A stretch of 64,000 nt of DNA from Burkholderia contaminans (GTDB lineage: Bacteria; Pseudomonadota; Gammaproteobacteria; Burkholderiales; Burkholderiaceae). Below are positions 1-8,676 of the stretch, piece after piece. The stretch's first letter is position 1; every line of letters begins with the position of its first letter. Both the position numbers and the translations under genes were made by a program. The notes beneath the pieces were generated by a model that did no database searches, had not been told where the DNA came from, and saw only the letters and a program-made list of their open reading frames with translations. The stretch lies in contig NZ_CP090640.1 of assembly GCF_029633825.1 (NCBI RefSeq), positions 2,976,001 to 3,040,000 on the forward strand, read 5' to 3'.

Positions 1-1
1 G

Positions 2-1759
2 CTGTGCGAACTGAAGGAAGCGCAGATCCGCGACGGGCTGCACGTGTTCGGCGAATCGCCGGCCGAGCGCCAGCGTCGCGACACGCTGCTCGCGCTCGCG
101 CGTTTTCCGGTCGGCGACGGCAAGGGGGCGCGCGCCGGGCTGATCGGCGCGCTCGCACGCGATCTCGCGCTCGGCGATGACTTCGATCCGCTCGCGGCCG
201 ACTGGGCCGCGCCGTGGGTCGGCCCGCGTCCGGCGGTCCTGCAGGCGCTCGACGCATCGCCGTGGCGCCATGCGGGCGATACACGCGAGCGGCTCGAACG
301 GCTCGCGCAGCAATGGCTCGACGGGCTGTGCGCAGCCGACGGCCGCGACACGTGCACCGGCACGCCGCCGCCCGGCGACTGGCCGCATACGCTCGCCGTC
401 ATCGAACGCGTCCGCGCGACGCTGTTGCCCGCGCTCGATGCGTGCGGCGGCGAGGAAATGCGCCAGCTGCTGCGCGGGCTCGACGGCCGCTTCGTGCCGC
501 CGGGGCCGAGCGGCTCGCCGTCGCGCGGCCGCCCCGACGTACTGCCGACCGGCCGCAATTTCTACTCGGTCGACACGCGTGCGGTGCCGACGCAGGCCGC
601 GTGGTCGCTCGGCCTGAAATCCGCGCAGCAGCTGATCGAGCGCCATCTGCAGGATCACGGCGACTATCCGCGCGCGATCGGCCTGTCGGTCTGGGGCACG
701 GCCACGATGCGCACCGGCGGCGACGACATCGCGCAGGCGTTCGCGCTGCTCGGCGTGCGGCCGAAATGGGCGCACGGCAGCCACCGCGTGACCGACTTCG
801 AGATCCTGCCGATCGAGATCTTCGACCGGCCGCGCATCGACGTGACGCTGCGCGTGTCGGGCTTCTTCCGCGACGCGTTCCCGAACCTGATGCACCTGTT
901 CGACGCGGCCGTGCAGGCGGTGGCCGCGCTCGACGAGCCCGAGGCGCTGAACCCGATCCGCGCGCGCATCGAGCGCGAACGCGAGAAATGGGTGGCGCAG
1001 GGCGTGGCGCCGGACGAAGCGCGGCGCCGCGCCGGCTGGCGCGTGTTCGGCGCGCGGCCGGGCAGCTACGGCGCGGGCCTGCAGGACCTGATCGACCAGC
1101 GCCGCTGGCAGACCGACGCCGATCTCGCCGATGCCTACCGCCAGTGGGGCGGCCATGCGTACGCGCAGAACAGCGCGGGCGACGCCGGGGCCGACGTGTT
1201 CGGCGAGCGGCTCGCGACGATCGACGTCGTCGTGCAGAACCAGGACAGCCGCGAGCACGACATCCTCGATTCGAACGACTACTACCAGTTCCAGGGCGGG
1301 ATGACGGCGGCCGTGCGGCACCTGTCCGGGCAGCAGCCGAGCATCTACCACGGCGACCACGCGAACCCGGCCGCGCCGAAGATGCGCACGCTGCGCGAGG
1401 AAATCGCGCGCGTGATCCGCTCGCGCGTCGTCAACCCGAAATGGCTCGACGGCGTGAAGCGACATGGTTACAAGGGCGCGGCCGAGCTGGCCGCGACCGT
1501 CGACTACCTGTACGGCTATGACGCGACCGCGCGCGTGCTGTCCGACCACCAGTACGCGCTCGTCGCCGACGCGTACCTGTTCGACGACGCCACCCGCGCG
1601 TTCCTCGAGCGGCACAATCCGAAGGCGCTGCACGGCATCTGCGAACGCTTCGTCGAGGCGATGCAGCGCGGCTTGTGGCAGCAGCCGGGCAACTATCGCG
1701 AACGGATCGAAGCGGTCTGGCTCGCGAGCGAACAACTCCAGGAAGGAGGACGGCGATGA
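2..1759 (+). CDS. cobN: CobN, cobaltochelatase large subunit (5' end outside window)
   Basis: C-terminal 585 residues of the large subunit of aerobic ATP-dependent cobaltochelatase, which inserts Co(II) into hydrogenobyrinic acid a,c-diamide. The frame is open from base 2, and the first in-window residues include KEAQIRDGLHVFGE, a CobN/ChlH-family segment, so the true start lies upstream. Later family-typical stretches include DVLPTGRNFYSVD, a run around GLSVWGTATMRTGG, and NPKWLDGVKRHGYKGA near the C-terminus. The stop overlaps the next gene's ATG (ATGA at 1756-1759), which implies translational coupling with the ATPase subunit. The family normally has about 1250-1350 residues, so roughly 45 per cent is visible. 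Family identity is seen directly; the substrate is inferred from the adjacent cob genes. Confidence 0.95.
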   Translation: MCELKEAQIRDGLHVFGESPAERQRRDTLLALARFPVGDGKGARAGLIGALARDLALGDDFDPLAADWAAPWVGPRPAVLQALDASPWRHAGDTRERLERLAQQWLDGLCAADGRDTCTGTPPPGDWPHTLAVIERVRATLLPALDACGGEEMRQLLRGLDGRFVPPGPSGSPSRGRPDVLPTGRNFYSVDTRAVPTQAAWSLGLKSAQQLIERHLQDHGDYPRAIGLSVWGTATMRTGGDDIAQAFALLGVRPKWAHGSHRVTDFEILPIEIFDRPRIDVTLRVSGFFRDAFPNLMHLFDAAVQAVAALDEPEALNPIRARIEREREKWVAQGVAPDEARRRAGWRVFGARPGSYGAGLQDLIDQRRWQTDADLADAYRQWGGHAYAQNSAGDAGADVFGERLATIDVVVQNQDSREHDILDSNDYYQFQGGMTAAVRHLSGQQPSIYHGDHANPAAPKMRTLREEIARVIRSRVVNPKWLDGVKRHGYKGAAELAATVDYLYGYDATARVLSDHQYALVADAYLFDDATRAFLERHNPKALHGICERFVEAMQRGLWQQPGNYRERIEAVWLASEQLQEGGRR

Positions 1760-2841
1760 CCGATCCGACGACGCACCGCGCCCGCGCGGTCTTTCCGTTT
1801 GCGGCGCTGGTCGCACAGGACGCGTTGCAGCAGGCGCTGCTGCTCGCCGCGATCGACCCGTCGCTCGGCGGCGTGCTCGTGAGCGGGCCGCGCGGCACCG
1901 CGAAATCGACTGCGGCGCGCGGCCTCGCGGAGCTGTTGCCCGAAGGGCAGTTCGTCACGCTGCCGCTGTCGGCGAGCGACGAGCAGGTGACGGGGACGCT
2001 CGATCTCGCGCATGCACTCGCCGAAAACGGCGTGCGCTTCCGGCCGGGCCTGCTCGCGCGGGCGCATCTCGGCGTGCTGTATGTCGACGAAGTGAACCTG
2101 CTCGCCGACGGGCTCGTCGATACACTGCTCGACGTCGCCGCGAGCGGCGTGAACATCGTCGAGCGCGATGGCGTGTCGCACGCGCACGATGCGCGCTTCG
2201 TGCTCATCGGCACGATGAATCCGGAGGAGGGCGAGCTGCGTCCGCAACTGCTCGACCGCTTCGGGTTGATGGTCGAGCTGGAGAACTGCTTCGACGCCGC
2301 GCAGCGCGAGCGGATCGTGAAGGCGCGGCTCGCGTTCGATCTCGATCCGGATGCGTTCCGCGCACGTCATGCATCCGCGCAGCGCGAACTCGGCAGCCGC
2401 ATTCAGGCGGCGCGCGCCCGGCTGGCGGCGCTCGATTTCGACGATGCGGTCCATGCGCGCGTCAGCGCGCTGTGCATCGCCGCGGCGGTCGACGGGCTGC
2501 GTGCCGATCTCGTGATGCTGCGCGCGGCGCGCACGCTCGCCGCGCTGGAGCAGGCCGACGCTGTGACGGTGTCGCATGTCGAGCGGGTGGCCGACGCGGT
2601 GCTGCGGCACCGGCGCCACGCGGGCGCGCCGCCCTCGTCAGGCGCGCCGCAACGCGACGACGAACGCAACGATCGCTCTGCGCCCGATGTGCCCGATGTG
2701 CACGATCGCCCCGACGATTCGTCTGATATGGCGAAGAACGATGCCACCGCATCGCAGGGCGACTGGGGCTACCTGCCACCCGAGCCGGCCGGGCTGCGCG
2801 AAGTAAAGGGCGTGGTGCCGCTGCCGCTAAAAAAACGCTGA
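1756..2841 (+). CDS. chlD: ChlD/ChlI-type AAA+ ATPase, small cobaltochelatase subunit (zero-frame product of chlD)
   Basis: AAA+ ATPase of the magnesium-chelatase ChlI/BchI family, 361 residues, expected to power cobalt insertion by CobN. The Walker A motif GPRGTAKST lies near residues 44-52 and the Walker B region VLYVDEVNLL near 113-122. The sensor/arginine-finger segment IGTMNPEEGELRPQLLDRFG follows near 153-172. The start at 1756 is chosen because its ATG overlaps the cobN stop; longer in-frame openings lie inside cobN. The last codons are CTA AAA AAA CGC TGA, a slippery run directly before the stop. A -1 slip there would fuse this domain to the downstream VWA domain. No separate cobS or chlI gene is visible. 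A proline- and acid-rich linker occupies about residues 290-340. Confidence 0.9.
   Translation: MTDPTTHRARAVFPFAALVAQDALQQALLLAAIDPSLGGVLVSGPRGTAKSTAARGLAELLPEGQFVTLPLSASDEQVTGTLDLAHALAENGVRFRPGLLARAHLGVLYVDEVNLLADGLVDTLLDVAASGVNIVERDGVSHAHDARFVLIGTMNPEEGELRPQLLDRFGLMVELENCFDAAQRERIVKARLAFDLDPDAFRARHASAQRELGSRIQAARARLAALDFDDAVHARVSALCIAAAVDGLRADLVMLRAARTLAALEQADAVTVSHVERVADAVLRHRRHAGAPPSSGAPQRDDERNDRSAPDVPDVHDRPDDSSDMAKNDATASQGDWGYLPPEPAGLREVKGVVPLPLKKR
2829..2835 (+). promoter_or_regulatory. Candidate -1 programmed ribosomal frameshift site (A7) in chlD
   Basis: Seven A residues in a very GC-rich context form the heptamer A AAA AAA in register with the zero frame (CTA AAA AAA), two codons before the TGA stop. 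After a -1 slip, translation resumes at 2835 (ACG CTG AGC) in a frame that stays open to 3518 through the VWA domain. A hairpin of eight base pairs with a CCC loop lies at 2860-2878, about 24 nt downstream. That is farther than typical stimulators, so its role is doubtful. Frameshifting that makes small and medium chelatase subunits from one chlD gene is published knowledge. An alternative is a one-base deletion from an original A8 run. Confidence 0.75.
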
Positions 2842-3518
2842 GCCATCGAGCCGGCGCCGCCGCGAACCCCGTTCGCGGTCCTCGATGGCAATCAGGCGCA
2901 GCCGCGCGCGTGCCTGGCACGGTGCGCGCCGGCACGGCCGTGGCATGGCCCGCGACGCTCGCCGCGAAACGCGGCAGCGCGCTGCATCGCGACCATCTGC
3001 GCTTCCGGAAACACGCCGGCACGCCGCACGCACTGCAATGCTTCGTGCTCGACTGTTCGGCGTCGATGCTGTCGCACGCGCGGCTCGCGTTGGCGAAGGG
3101 GCTGATCGTCGCGTATTTCGACCAGGCCGCGCGCGACCGTGTCGAAACCGCGCTGATCTGCTTCGGCGGCCATGGCGCCGTGCGGCGCTTCGGCCCGGCC
3201 GTGCCGCGCTGGTGGAATGCGCGCTGGCTCGAACCGGTCGAAGGCGGCGGCGGTACGCCGCTCGCGGACGGCATCGCGGCCGCCGCGCAATTGCTCGCGC
3301 GCGCGGCGCGGCGTGAGCCGGCCACACAGCGCTGGCTGTGGGTGCTGTCCGACGGACGCACGCGCGAGATGCCCGCGAAACCCGCGGCGGCCGATCACGT
3401 CGTGTTCGTCGACTTCGACGATGCGGCCGTGCGGATCGGGCAGGGCGCGCGGCTGGCCGACGCGTGGGGCGCGCAGTGGGTGACGGCCGACGCGCTGTGC
3501 ACGGGCCGCGCCGGCTGA
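2835..3518 (+). CDS. chlD: VWA-domain part of ChlD, medium cobaltochelatase subunit (made by -1 frameshift)
   Basis: C-terminal half of a ChlD-like medium subunit. A von Willebrand A domain begins near 3040 with the metal-ion adhesion motif DCSAS (FVLDCSASML), followed by the conserved GGGGTPLADGI segment. Upstream of it, the stretch AVAWPATLAAKRG resembles the conserved segment before the VWA domain in ChlD. The only independent starts are weak: a GTG at 2910 has no clear ribosome-binding site. The same frame is open back to the A7 slip site at 2829-2835. Joined by a -1 slip, the full protein would have about 587 residues (AAA+, linker, VWA), which is the normal ChlD layout. If translated alone from 2910 it would have 202 residues. 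The VWA domain is expected to bridge the ATPase ring and CobN. Confidence 0.85.
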   Translation, partial: TLSHRAGAAANPVRGPRWQSGAAARVPGTVRAGTAVAWPATLAAKRGSALHRDHLRFRKHAGTPHALQCFVLDCSASMLSHARLALAKGLIVAYFDQAARDRVETALICFGGHGAVRRFGPAVPRWWNARWLEPVEGGGGTPLADGIAAAAQLLARAARREPATQRWLWVLSDGRTREMPAKPAAADHVVFVDFDDAAVRIGQGARLADAWGAQWVTADALCTGRAG

Positions 3519-3579
3519 TGGCCGGCCGGCGGTGCGCTATGATCGCCGCTTCTGCTTCAACCCATTGGAAAACCCCGCC

Positions 3580-4032
3580 ATGCAAGTACTCGTCGATGCC
3601 GACGCGTGTCCCGCCGTCATCAAGGACATGCTGTTTCGCGCCGCGCGTCGTGCCGAAATCCGCGTGACGCTGGTCGCGAACCAGTTTCTGCGCACGCCGC
3701 CATCGCCATTCATCAAGGCGGTGCAGGTGCCGGCCGGCTTCGACGTGGCCGATGCGCGCATCGTCGAGCTGGTGGAAGCGGGCGACCTCGTGATCACCGC
3801 CGACATCCCGCTGGCCGCCGCCGTGCTCGACAAGGGCGCGCATGCGCTCGACCCACGCGGCAACTGGTTCAGCCGCGAGAACATCGAGGAACGCCTGTCG
3901 ACGCGCGCGATGATGGACCAGTTGCGCAGCGCGGGCATCGATACGGGCGGCCCGGCGCCGTTCAGCGCACGCGACGGCAAGGCGTTTGCGTCGCAGTTCG
4001 ACCGGTTCCTGGCGCGGCACGGCAAGCCTTGA
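3580..4032 (+). CDS. YaiI/YqxD (DUF188) family protein
   Basis: Protein of 150 residues matching the YaiI/YqxD family: it opens MQVLVDADACPAVIK and contains NQFLRTPPSPFIKAVQV and LVITADIPLAAAVLDKGA. These conserved aspartates resemble a PIN-like nuclease fold, but no biochemical role is firmly established. The ATG at 3580 is preferred over an in-frame ATG at 3532 because family members begin at the VDADACP segment. The gene stands alone, 61 nt after the chlD stop, on the same strand. It may be transcribed with the chelatase genes, but nothing links it functionally to cobalamin. Confidence 0.85.
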   Translation: MQVLVDADACPAVIKDMLFRAARRAEIRVTLVANQFLRTPPSPFIKAVQVPAGFDVADARIVELVEAGDLVITADIPLAAAVLDKGAHALDPRGNWFSRENIEERLSTRAMMDQLRSAGIDTGGPAPFSARDGKAFASQFDRFLARHGKP

Positions 4033-4206
4033 GGTTGCGTCGCTGCGGCCACGTGTCGTGATCGCCCTGCGTGGGGCTGCGCCTGCGCGCCATGCGCTAC
4101 CTCACCGAATCCGCATCGAATCGCGCGTGCCCCACAGGCGGGGATGCAGGTTTGTCCCTGCGCTGCTATCGTGGCAAAAACCACAACACAGCATAGGAGC
4201 GCACGC

Positions 4207-4779
4207 GTGTCACCGACTCAACTCCTCGTTCCGACCTTCACCCAGATGCTGCGCGCGCAGTCCGCGTGGCTCGACAAGGCCGCCGCACATCGGCAGGCCG
4301 CGGGCGACGCGCCCGACGCGGCGATGTTGCTGAAGCTGGCGCCCGACATGTATCCGCTCGCGGCACAGGCGCGCTTCTCGTGCTTCCAGGCGATGGAGCC
4401 CGTCCACCGGCTGCGCGGCGAGCCGCTGCCGGACGCACTGCTCGCATTGCGCGAGGCGGGATGGAATGCGGATGCGCAGCCCGGCACGCTCGCCGATGCG
4501 CAGGCGATCATCGCCGGCACGCTCACGTTTCTCGGCGACCTCGCGCCGGATGCGCTCGATGGCGGTGCCGCGCTGCCGATCGCGCTTGAGTTGCCGAACG
4601 GGATCGCGTTCGACATGACGGGCGAACAGTACGCGCGCGACTGGGCGCTGCCGCAGTTCTACTTCCACGCGATCACCGCGTACGCGATCCTGCGCCACCA
4701 GGGCGTCGAACTCGGCAAGGCCGACTACGTGCCGCACATGCTCGCGTACGTCCGGCCGGGCACGATTCCGCAAGGTTGA
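4207..4779 (+). CDS. DUF1993 family protein
   Basis: Protein of 190 residues of the DUF1993 family, recognised from the N-terminal pattern around VPTFTQMLRAQSAWLDKA and the C-terminal segment QFYFHAITAYAILRHQGV. Members are small helical proteins that may resemble the DinB fold; function unknown. A GTG start at 4207 is chosen because ATAGGAGC lies 8-15 nt upstream and the alternative ATG at 4144 has no comparable site. No membrane segment or signal peptide is seen. It lies in a run of small same-strand genes of unrelated families. Confidence 0.8.
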   Translation: MSPTQLLVPTFTQMLRAQSAWLDKAAAHRQAAGDAPDAAMLLKLAPDMYPLAAQARFSCFQAMEPVHRLRGEPLPDALLALREAGWNADAQPGTLADAQAIIAGTLTFLGDLAPDALDGGAALPIALELPNGIAFDMTGEQYARDWALPQFYFHAITAYAILRHQGVELGKADYVPHMLAYVRPGTIPQG

Positions 4780-4810
4780 TCGGGCAGGCGTCGGGCCTCT
4801 GCGAAGCGAC

Positions 4811-5137
4811 ATGACGCGGGCACTCTTCCTCTGCAGCCGCAACCGGCTGCGCAGCCCGACGGCCGAAGCGGTGTTCGCAGCATGGCCGGGCGTCGAAACC
4901 GACTCGGCGGGCCTCGCCCCCGATGCGGACACGCGCGTGTCCGCCGAGCAGCTCGACTGGGCCGACGTCGTATTCGTGATGGAGCGCGCGCACCAGGCGC
5001 GGCTGGCGGCGCAATTCGGCGCGCATCTGCGGCACAAGAAGATCGTCTGCCTCGACATTCCCGACCGCTATGCATACATGCAGCCGGAACTCGTCACCTT
5101 GCTCGAACGCAAGGCCGGCCCGTTGCTGCGCGCGTGA
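4811..5137 (+). CDS. Low-molecular-weight protein tyrosine phosphatase-like protein
   Basis: Short (108 residues) protein with an N-terminal phosphate-binding loop of CX5R form, CSRNRLRS near residues 8-15, right after a hydrophobic strand (RALFLCS). This places it in the LMW phosphatase fold. It is shorter than classical enzymes (about 150 residues) and lacks the usual C-terminal DPY-type acid loop; a DIPDRY segment near residue 84 may take that place. Proteins of this short type are usually annotated as phosphotyrosine phosphatases without shown substrates. ATG start with modest upstream purines. Confidence 0.75.
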   Translation: MTRALFLCSRNRLRSPTAEAVFAAWPGVETDSAGLAPDADTRVSAEQLDWADVVFVMERAHQARLAAQFGAHLRHKKIVCLDIPDRYAYMQPELVTLLERKAGPLLRA

Positions 5138-5158
5138 CCAGAGCAGGCGCTATCGACG

Positions 5159-5581
5159 TCAGCGCAGCCGGCCGTTCGCGATCGCCGAAAAACCGTCGAG
5201 ACGCAGCAGCTCGATGATCTTGCGCGTCGGCACGCTCGCACGCAGCGTGTCGAGCCGGTCGACGGTGAACCACTTGCAGCGGGCGATCTCGTTGCTCGCG
5301 CGCGGCGTCAGGTGCGCCGGCACGTCGGCCACGAACACGTGATGAAGTTTCGTCAGCCCGCCGAACTGCACTGCGTAGTCGAGCGCGAGCCCCTCCAGCC
5401 GGGTTTCCTCGGCAAGCTCCCGCAATGCGGCATCGAGCGGCGTTTCGCCACGCCGGATCGTGCCGCCCGGCAGCGACCAGCGCGACGCGACGCGGGCAAC
5501 CAGCAGCACGCTGCTGCGCTGACGGCACACGATCGTGGCGCGTTCCTTGATGACGGCGAGAGTGTCCGGCCCGGTACTCAT
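5159..5581 (-). CDS. Nudix hydrolase
   Basis: Protein of 140 residues with a full Nudix box near residues 39-61: GGTIRRGETPLDAALRELAEET fits GX5EX7REUXEEXGU. Such enzymes cleave nucleoside diphosphates linked to a second group, and the box residues bind the divalent metal. The flanking strands (TIVCRQRSSVLLVAR and the ARCKWFTVDRLD segment) fit the fold. The substrate cannot be told from sequence. It is convergent with the phosphatase-like gene, with 21 nt between stops, and runs away from the exported-protein gene at 5992. Confidence 0.88.
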   Translation of the reverse strand: MSTGPDTLAVIKERATIVCRQRSSVLLVARVASRWSLPGGTIRRGETPLDAALRELAEETRLEGLALDYAVQFGGLTKLHHVFVADVPAHLTPRASNEIARCKWFTVDRLDTLRASVPTRKIIELLRLDGFSAIANGRLR

Positions 5582-5731
5582 GTTCGGTAAAACAGGTGCT
5601 GAATCGTGGAGAAATTGCGTGTCGGCGGCGCGTTGCCCGGCAGCAGGCTACAGCGGCGTACAGGCACCCGTAGCGATCTTAGCGGTCGTTCATGACAGTT
5701 CCATGCACGCCTTCGCGGGACGACCGCCGGG

Positions 5732-5992
5732 TCACGCGTGCGTATAGATGCCGCTGCGCGCGGGCTTCGCGTGGCGCGGCTGGCGGCGTTTGTGAACCGC
5801 GCGCCGATGGTGGGACGGCGGCGACGTGACGTGCCGCCGCGCGGGCGCGGGCCGTGCGGCCGGTGAGGCCGACTGCGGCGCGCCACCCGGCATCCCGGTC
5901 TGTCCTTCGCCGAAATGGTACGTCTGGGTCTGCGCATGTCCGACGCCCAGCGTCGACGCCAGCACGAAGGCCGCGAGCAACATCCGTTTCAT
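5732..5992 (-). CDS. Small exported basic protein of unknown function
   Basis: An 86-residue product starting MKRMLLAAFVLASTLGVGHAQ, a clear Sec signal peptide with cleavage likely after AHA-type residues (GHA|Q). The mature part is short, proline-, histidine- and arginine-rich, and of low complexity (for example PPSHHRRAVHKRRQPRHAKP). The longer in-frame opening reaching 6175 is rejected because its extra N-terminus has no structure and the signal peptide sits at the internal ATG. No family recognised. It may be a periplasmic DNA- or metal-binding oddity, but that is a guess. Confidence 0.6.
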   Translation of the reverse strand: MKRMLLAAFVLASTLGVGHAQTQTYHFGEGQTGMPGGAPQSASPAARPAPARRHVTSPPSHHRRAVHKRRQPRHAKPARSGIYTHA

Positions 5993-6266
5993 GAATGATC
6001 CGTCCGATTGTTTTGAGATGAAGATTGCCCGCCAGCTTACGAAAGGCGGCGCGCCGCCGCAACCGGCCCGTGCCGGGTGCCGCCCCACTTGCGCGCGGCG
6101 TCGTCGTCCGCTCCGCCTCAGCGTACCGCCGGAGTTGACAATGTAATTCCTGAGTGTGAATATAAATTCACGCACAAGAATTATTTGCCGAATCCGGAAG
6201 ATCGCGCCGCAGGCGCGGGACCACCGGGGCCGGCAGGCCGATCAACCGGAACCAGGAGCGGGACGC

Positions 6267-7430
6267 ATGGTGGGACACGAGCAGCAGGGCGCGCTGGCGG
6301 GATTGCGCATCATCGATCTGTCGCGGGTGCTGGGTGGCCCCTATGCCACGCAGATCCTGGCCGATCACGGCGCGGAGGTGATCAAGGTCGAACCGCCGTC
6401 CGGCGACGAGACGCGCGCCTGGGGCCCGCCGTTCGACGGCGACACCGCGTCGTACTTCCTCGGCGTGAACCGCAACAAGCTCGGCATCGCGCTCGACCTG
6501 ACGCAACCGGCCGACCGCGAGCGGCTGCTCGGCCTGCTCGAACATGCGGACGCCATCGTCGAGAACTTCAAGATCGGCACGATGGAGCGCTGGGGCCTCG
6601 GCTTCGACGTGCTGCATGCGCGGTTTCCGCGCCTCGTTCATTGCCGTGTATCGGGCTTCGGCGCGGACGGCCCGCTGGGCGGGCTGCCCGGCTACGACGC
6701 GGCCGTGCAGGCGCTCACGGGGCTGATGAGCGTCAATGGCGAAGCCGGTGGCGCGCCGCTGCGGGTCGGCGTGCCGATCGTCGATCTCGTCACCGGGCTG
6801 AACGCGGCGCTCGGCCTGCTGATGGCACTGCGCGAGCGCGATGCGAGCGGCCGCGGCCAGTTCGTCGAATCGACGTTGTTCGACTGCGCGCTGTCGATCC
6901 TGCATCCGCATACGCCGAACTTCTTCCATTCGGGGAAGGCACCCGTGCGCACCGGCAATGCGCATCCGAACATCACGCCGTACGACAGCTTTCCGACGGC
7001 GGGCGTCGACATCTTTCTGGCGGTCGGCAACAACGGGCAGTTCGCGGGCTTGTGCGACGTGCTCGGCACGCGCGACTGGCTCGACGATCCGCGTTTCGCG
7101 GACAACCGCGCGCGCAGCGCGAACCGTGCCGCGCTGCGCACGCTGCTCGAAACGGCGCTGGCCGGACACGACGGCGCGGCGCTCGCCGAGCAGCTGATGC
7201 GCCGCGGCGTGCCGTGCGCACCGGTGCTCGGGCTCGATGCGGCGCTCGACCATCCGCATGTCGCGCATCGGCAGATGAAGGTCGAGCTGGGCCGGCATCG
7301 CGGCATCGCGTCGCCGATCAAGCTCGGCCGCACGCCGGCCACGTACCGGCGGCCGCCGCCCGCGCTGAACGAACATGCGGGGCAGGTGTTCGCCGACGCA
7401 GGCAACGATCACGACATACGCCAGGACTGA
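6267..7430 (+). CDS. CaiB/BaiF family (family III) CoA-transferase
   Basis: Protein of 387 residues of the family III CoA-transferases, which move CoA between organic acids. N-terminal LAGLRIIDLSRVLGGPYATQ and ADHGAEVIKVEPPSGDETR are diagnostic. The catalytic aspartate lies in the NFKIGTMERWGLGFDVL region with VENFK before it. ATG at 6267 is chosen for the AGGAGCGGG site just upstream. The acyl-CoA dehydrogenase starts 19 nt after its stop and an IclR regulator follows, so the three likely form one catabolic operon that activates a short-chain acid and then oxidises it. The substrate is unknown. Confidence 0.9.
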   Translation: MVGHEQQGALAGLRIIDLSRVLGGPYATQILADHGAEVIKVEPPSGDETRAWGPPFDGDTASYFLGVNRNKLGIALDLTQPADRERLLGLLEHADAIVENFKIGTMERWGLGFDVLHARFPRLVHCRVSGFGADGPLGGLPGYDAAVQALTGLMSVNGEAGGAPLRVGVPIVDLVTGLNAALGLLMALRERDASGRGQFVESTLFDCALSILHPHTPNFFHSGKAPVRTGNAHPNITPYDSFPTAGVDIFLAVGNNGQFAGLCDVLGTRDWLDDPRFADNRARSANRAALRTLLETALAGHDGAALAEQLMRRGVPCAPVLGLDAALDHPHVAHRQMKVELGRHRGIASPIKLGRTPATYRRPPPALNEHAGQVFADAGNDHDIRQD

Positions 7431-7449
7431 CTGGACGGGAGGGCATGCC

Positions 7450-8616
7450 ATGCAGTTCGACCTGACCGATGACCAGCGCGCGATCGAAAGCGCGATCGAG
7501 AAAATCTGCGCGCGCTTCGGCGACGACTACTGGCTCGAACGCGATCGCGCGGGCGGGTTTCCGGCCGATTTCCACGCGGCGCTCGCCGAGGCCGGCTGGC
7601 TCGGCATCGCGATGGATCCGGCCCACGGCGGCGCCGGGCTCGGGATGACCGAGGCCGCGCTGATGATGCGCACGATCAGCGCATCGGGCGCCGGCCTTTC
7701 TGGTGCGTCGGCCGTCCACATGAACATCTTCGGGCTGAACCCGGTGCAGGTGTTCGGCACCGACGCGCAGAAGGCGCGCTTCCTGCCGCCGTTGATCGCC
7801 GGGCGCGACAAGGCGTGCTTCGCGGTGACGGAGCCCGATGCGGGCCTCGACACCACGCACCTGAGCACGCAGGCGCGCCGCGACGGCGACCATTACCTGC
7901 TGAGCGGGCGCAAGATCTGGATCTCGACCGCGCAGGTCGCGAACAAGATGCTGATCATCGCGCGCACGACGCCGCTCGACCAGGTCGCGAAGCCGACCGA
8001 CGGGCTGAGCCTGTTCTATACCGATCTCGACCGCTCGCGTGTCGAGGTGCGCGAGATCGACAAGATGGGCCGCAAGGCGGTCGATTCGAACATGCTGTTC
8101 ATCGACGACCTGCGCGTGCCGGAAGGCGACCTGATCGGCCACGAAGGCGACGGTTTCCGCTACCTGCTGCACGGGCTGAATCCCGAACGGATCCTGATCG
8201 CCGCGGAGGCGATCGGGCTCGGGCAGGCTGCGCTGCGGCGCGCGACGCAGTATGCGTGCGAGCGCGTCGTGTTCGGCCGGCCGATCGGGCAGAACCAGTC
8301 GATCCAGCATCCGCTCGCGCAGGCGTGGATGCAGCTCGAGGCCGCGTGGCTGATGGTGATGAAGGCCGCGACGCGCTACGACGCGGGGCAGTCGTGCGGC
8401 GCGGAGGCCAACGCCGCGAAATACCTCGGCGCGGAAGCCGCGTTCCACGCGTGCCAGACGGCGGTCGCGACGCACGGCGGGATGGGCTACGCGAAGGAAT
8501 ACCATGTCGAGCGCTACCTGCGCGAGTGTATGATTCCGAGGCTCGCACCCGTGAGTCCGCAACTGATCCTGTGCTACATCGCGGAGAAGGTGCTCGGGCT
8601 GCCGAAGTCGTACTGA
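7450..8616 (+). CDS. Acyl-CoA dehydrogenase
   Basis: FAD-dependent acyl-CoA dehydrogenase of 388 residues, which alpha,beta-desaturates acyl-CoA and passes electrons to ETF. Family landmarks: CFAVTEPDAGLDTT (flavin-binding) near residue 130, the ISTAQVANKMLIIART strand, YACERVVFGRPIGQNQSIQH, and the C-terminal QTAVATHGGMGYAKEYHVERYLREC. ATG at 7450 follows a GGAGGGC element. It lies downstream of a CoA-transferase and upstream of an IclR regulator, so a short- or branched-chain substrate delivered by the transferase is likely. Confidence 0.92.
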   Translation: MQFDLTDDQRAIESAIEKICARFGDDYWLERDRAGGFPADFHAALAEAGWLGIAMDPAHGGAGLGMTEAALMMRTISASGAGLSGASAVHMNIFGLNPVQVFGTDAQKARFLPPLIAGRDKACFAVTEPDAGLDTTHLSTQARRDGDHYLLSGRKIWISTAQVANKMLIIARTTPLDQVAKPTDGLSLFYTDLDRSRVEVREIDKMGRKAVDSNMLFIDDLRVPEGDLIGHEGDGFRYLLHGLNPERILIAAEAIGLGQAALRRATQYACERVVFGRPIGQNQSIQHPLAQAWMQLEAAWLMVMKAATRYDAGQSCGAEANAAKYLGAEAAFHACQTAVATHGGMGYAKEYHVERYLRECMIPRLAPVSPQLILCYIAEKVLGLPKSY

Positions 8617-8676
8617 CCGTACCGACCCGGCGGCCGGCCCGGTGCGCGGTTTCCCGTTCCGATTCAAGCGCTCGTC

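Noticed and set aside
2860..2878. Hairpin CCGCGAAC/GTTCGCGG as frameshift stimulator or terminator
   Set aside because: No T run for a terminator, and about 24 nt from the slip site, farther than usual stimulators; kept only as a remark.
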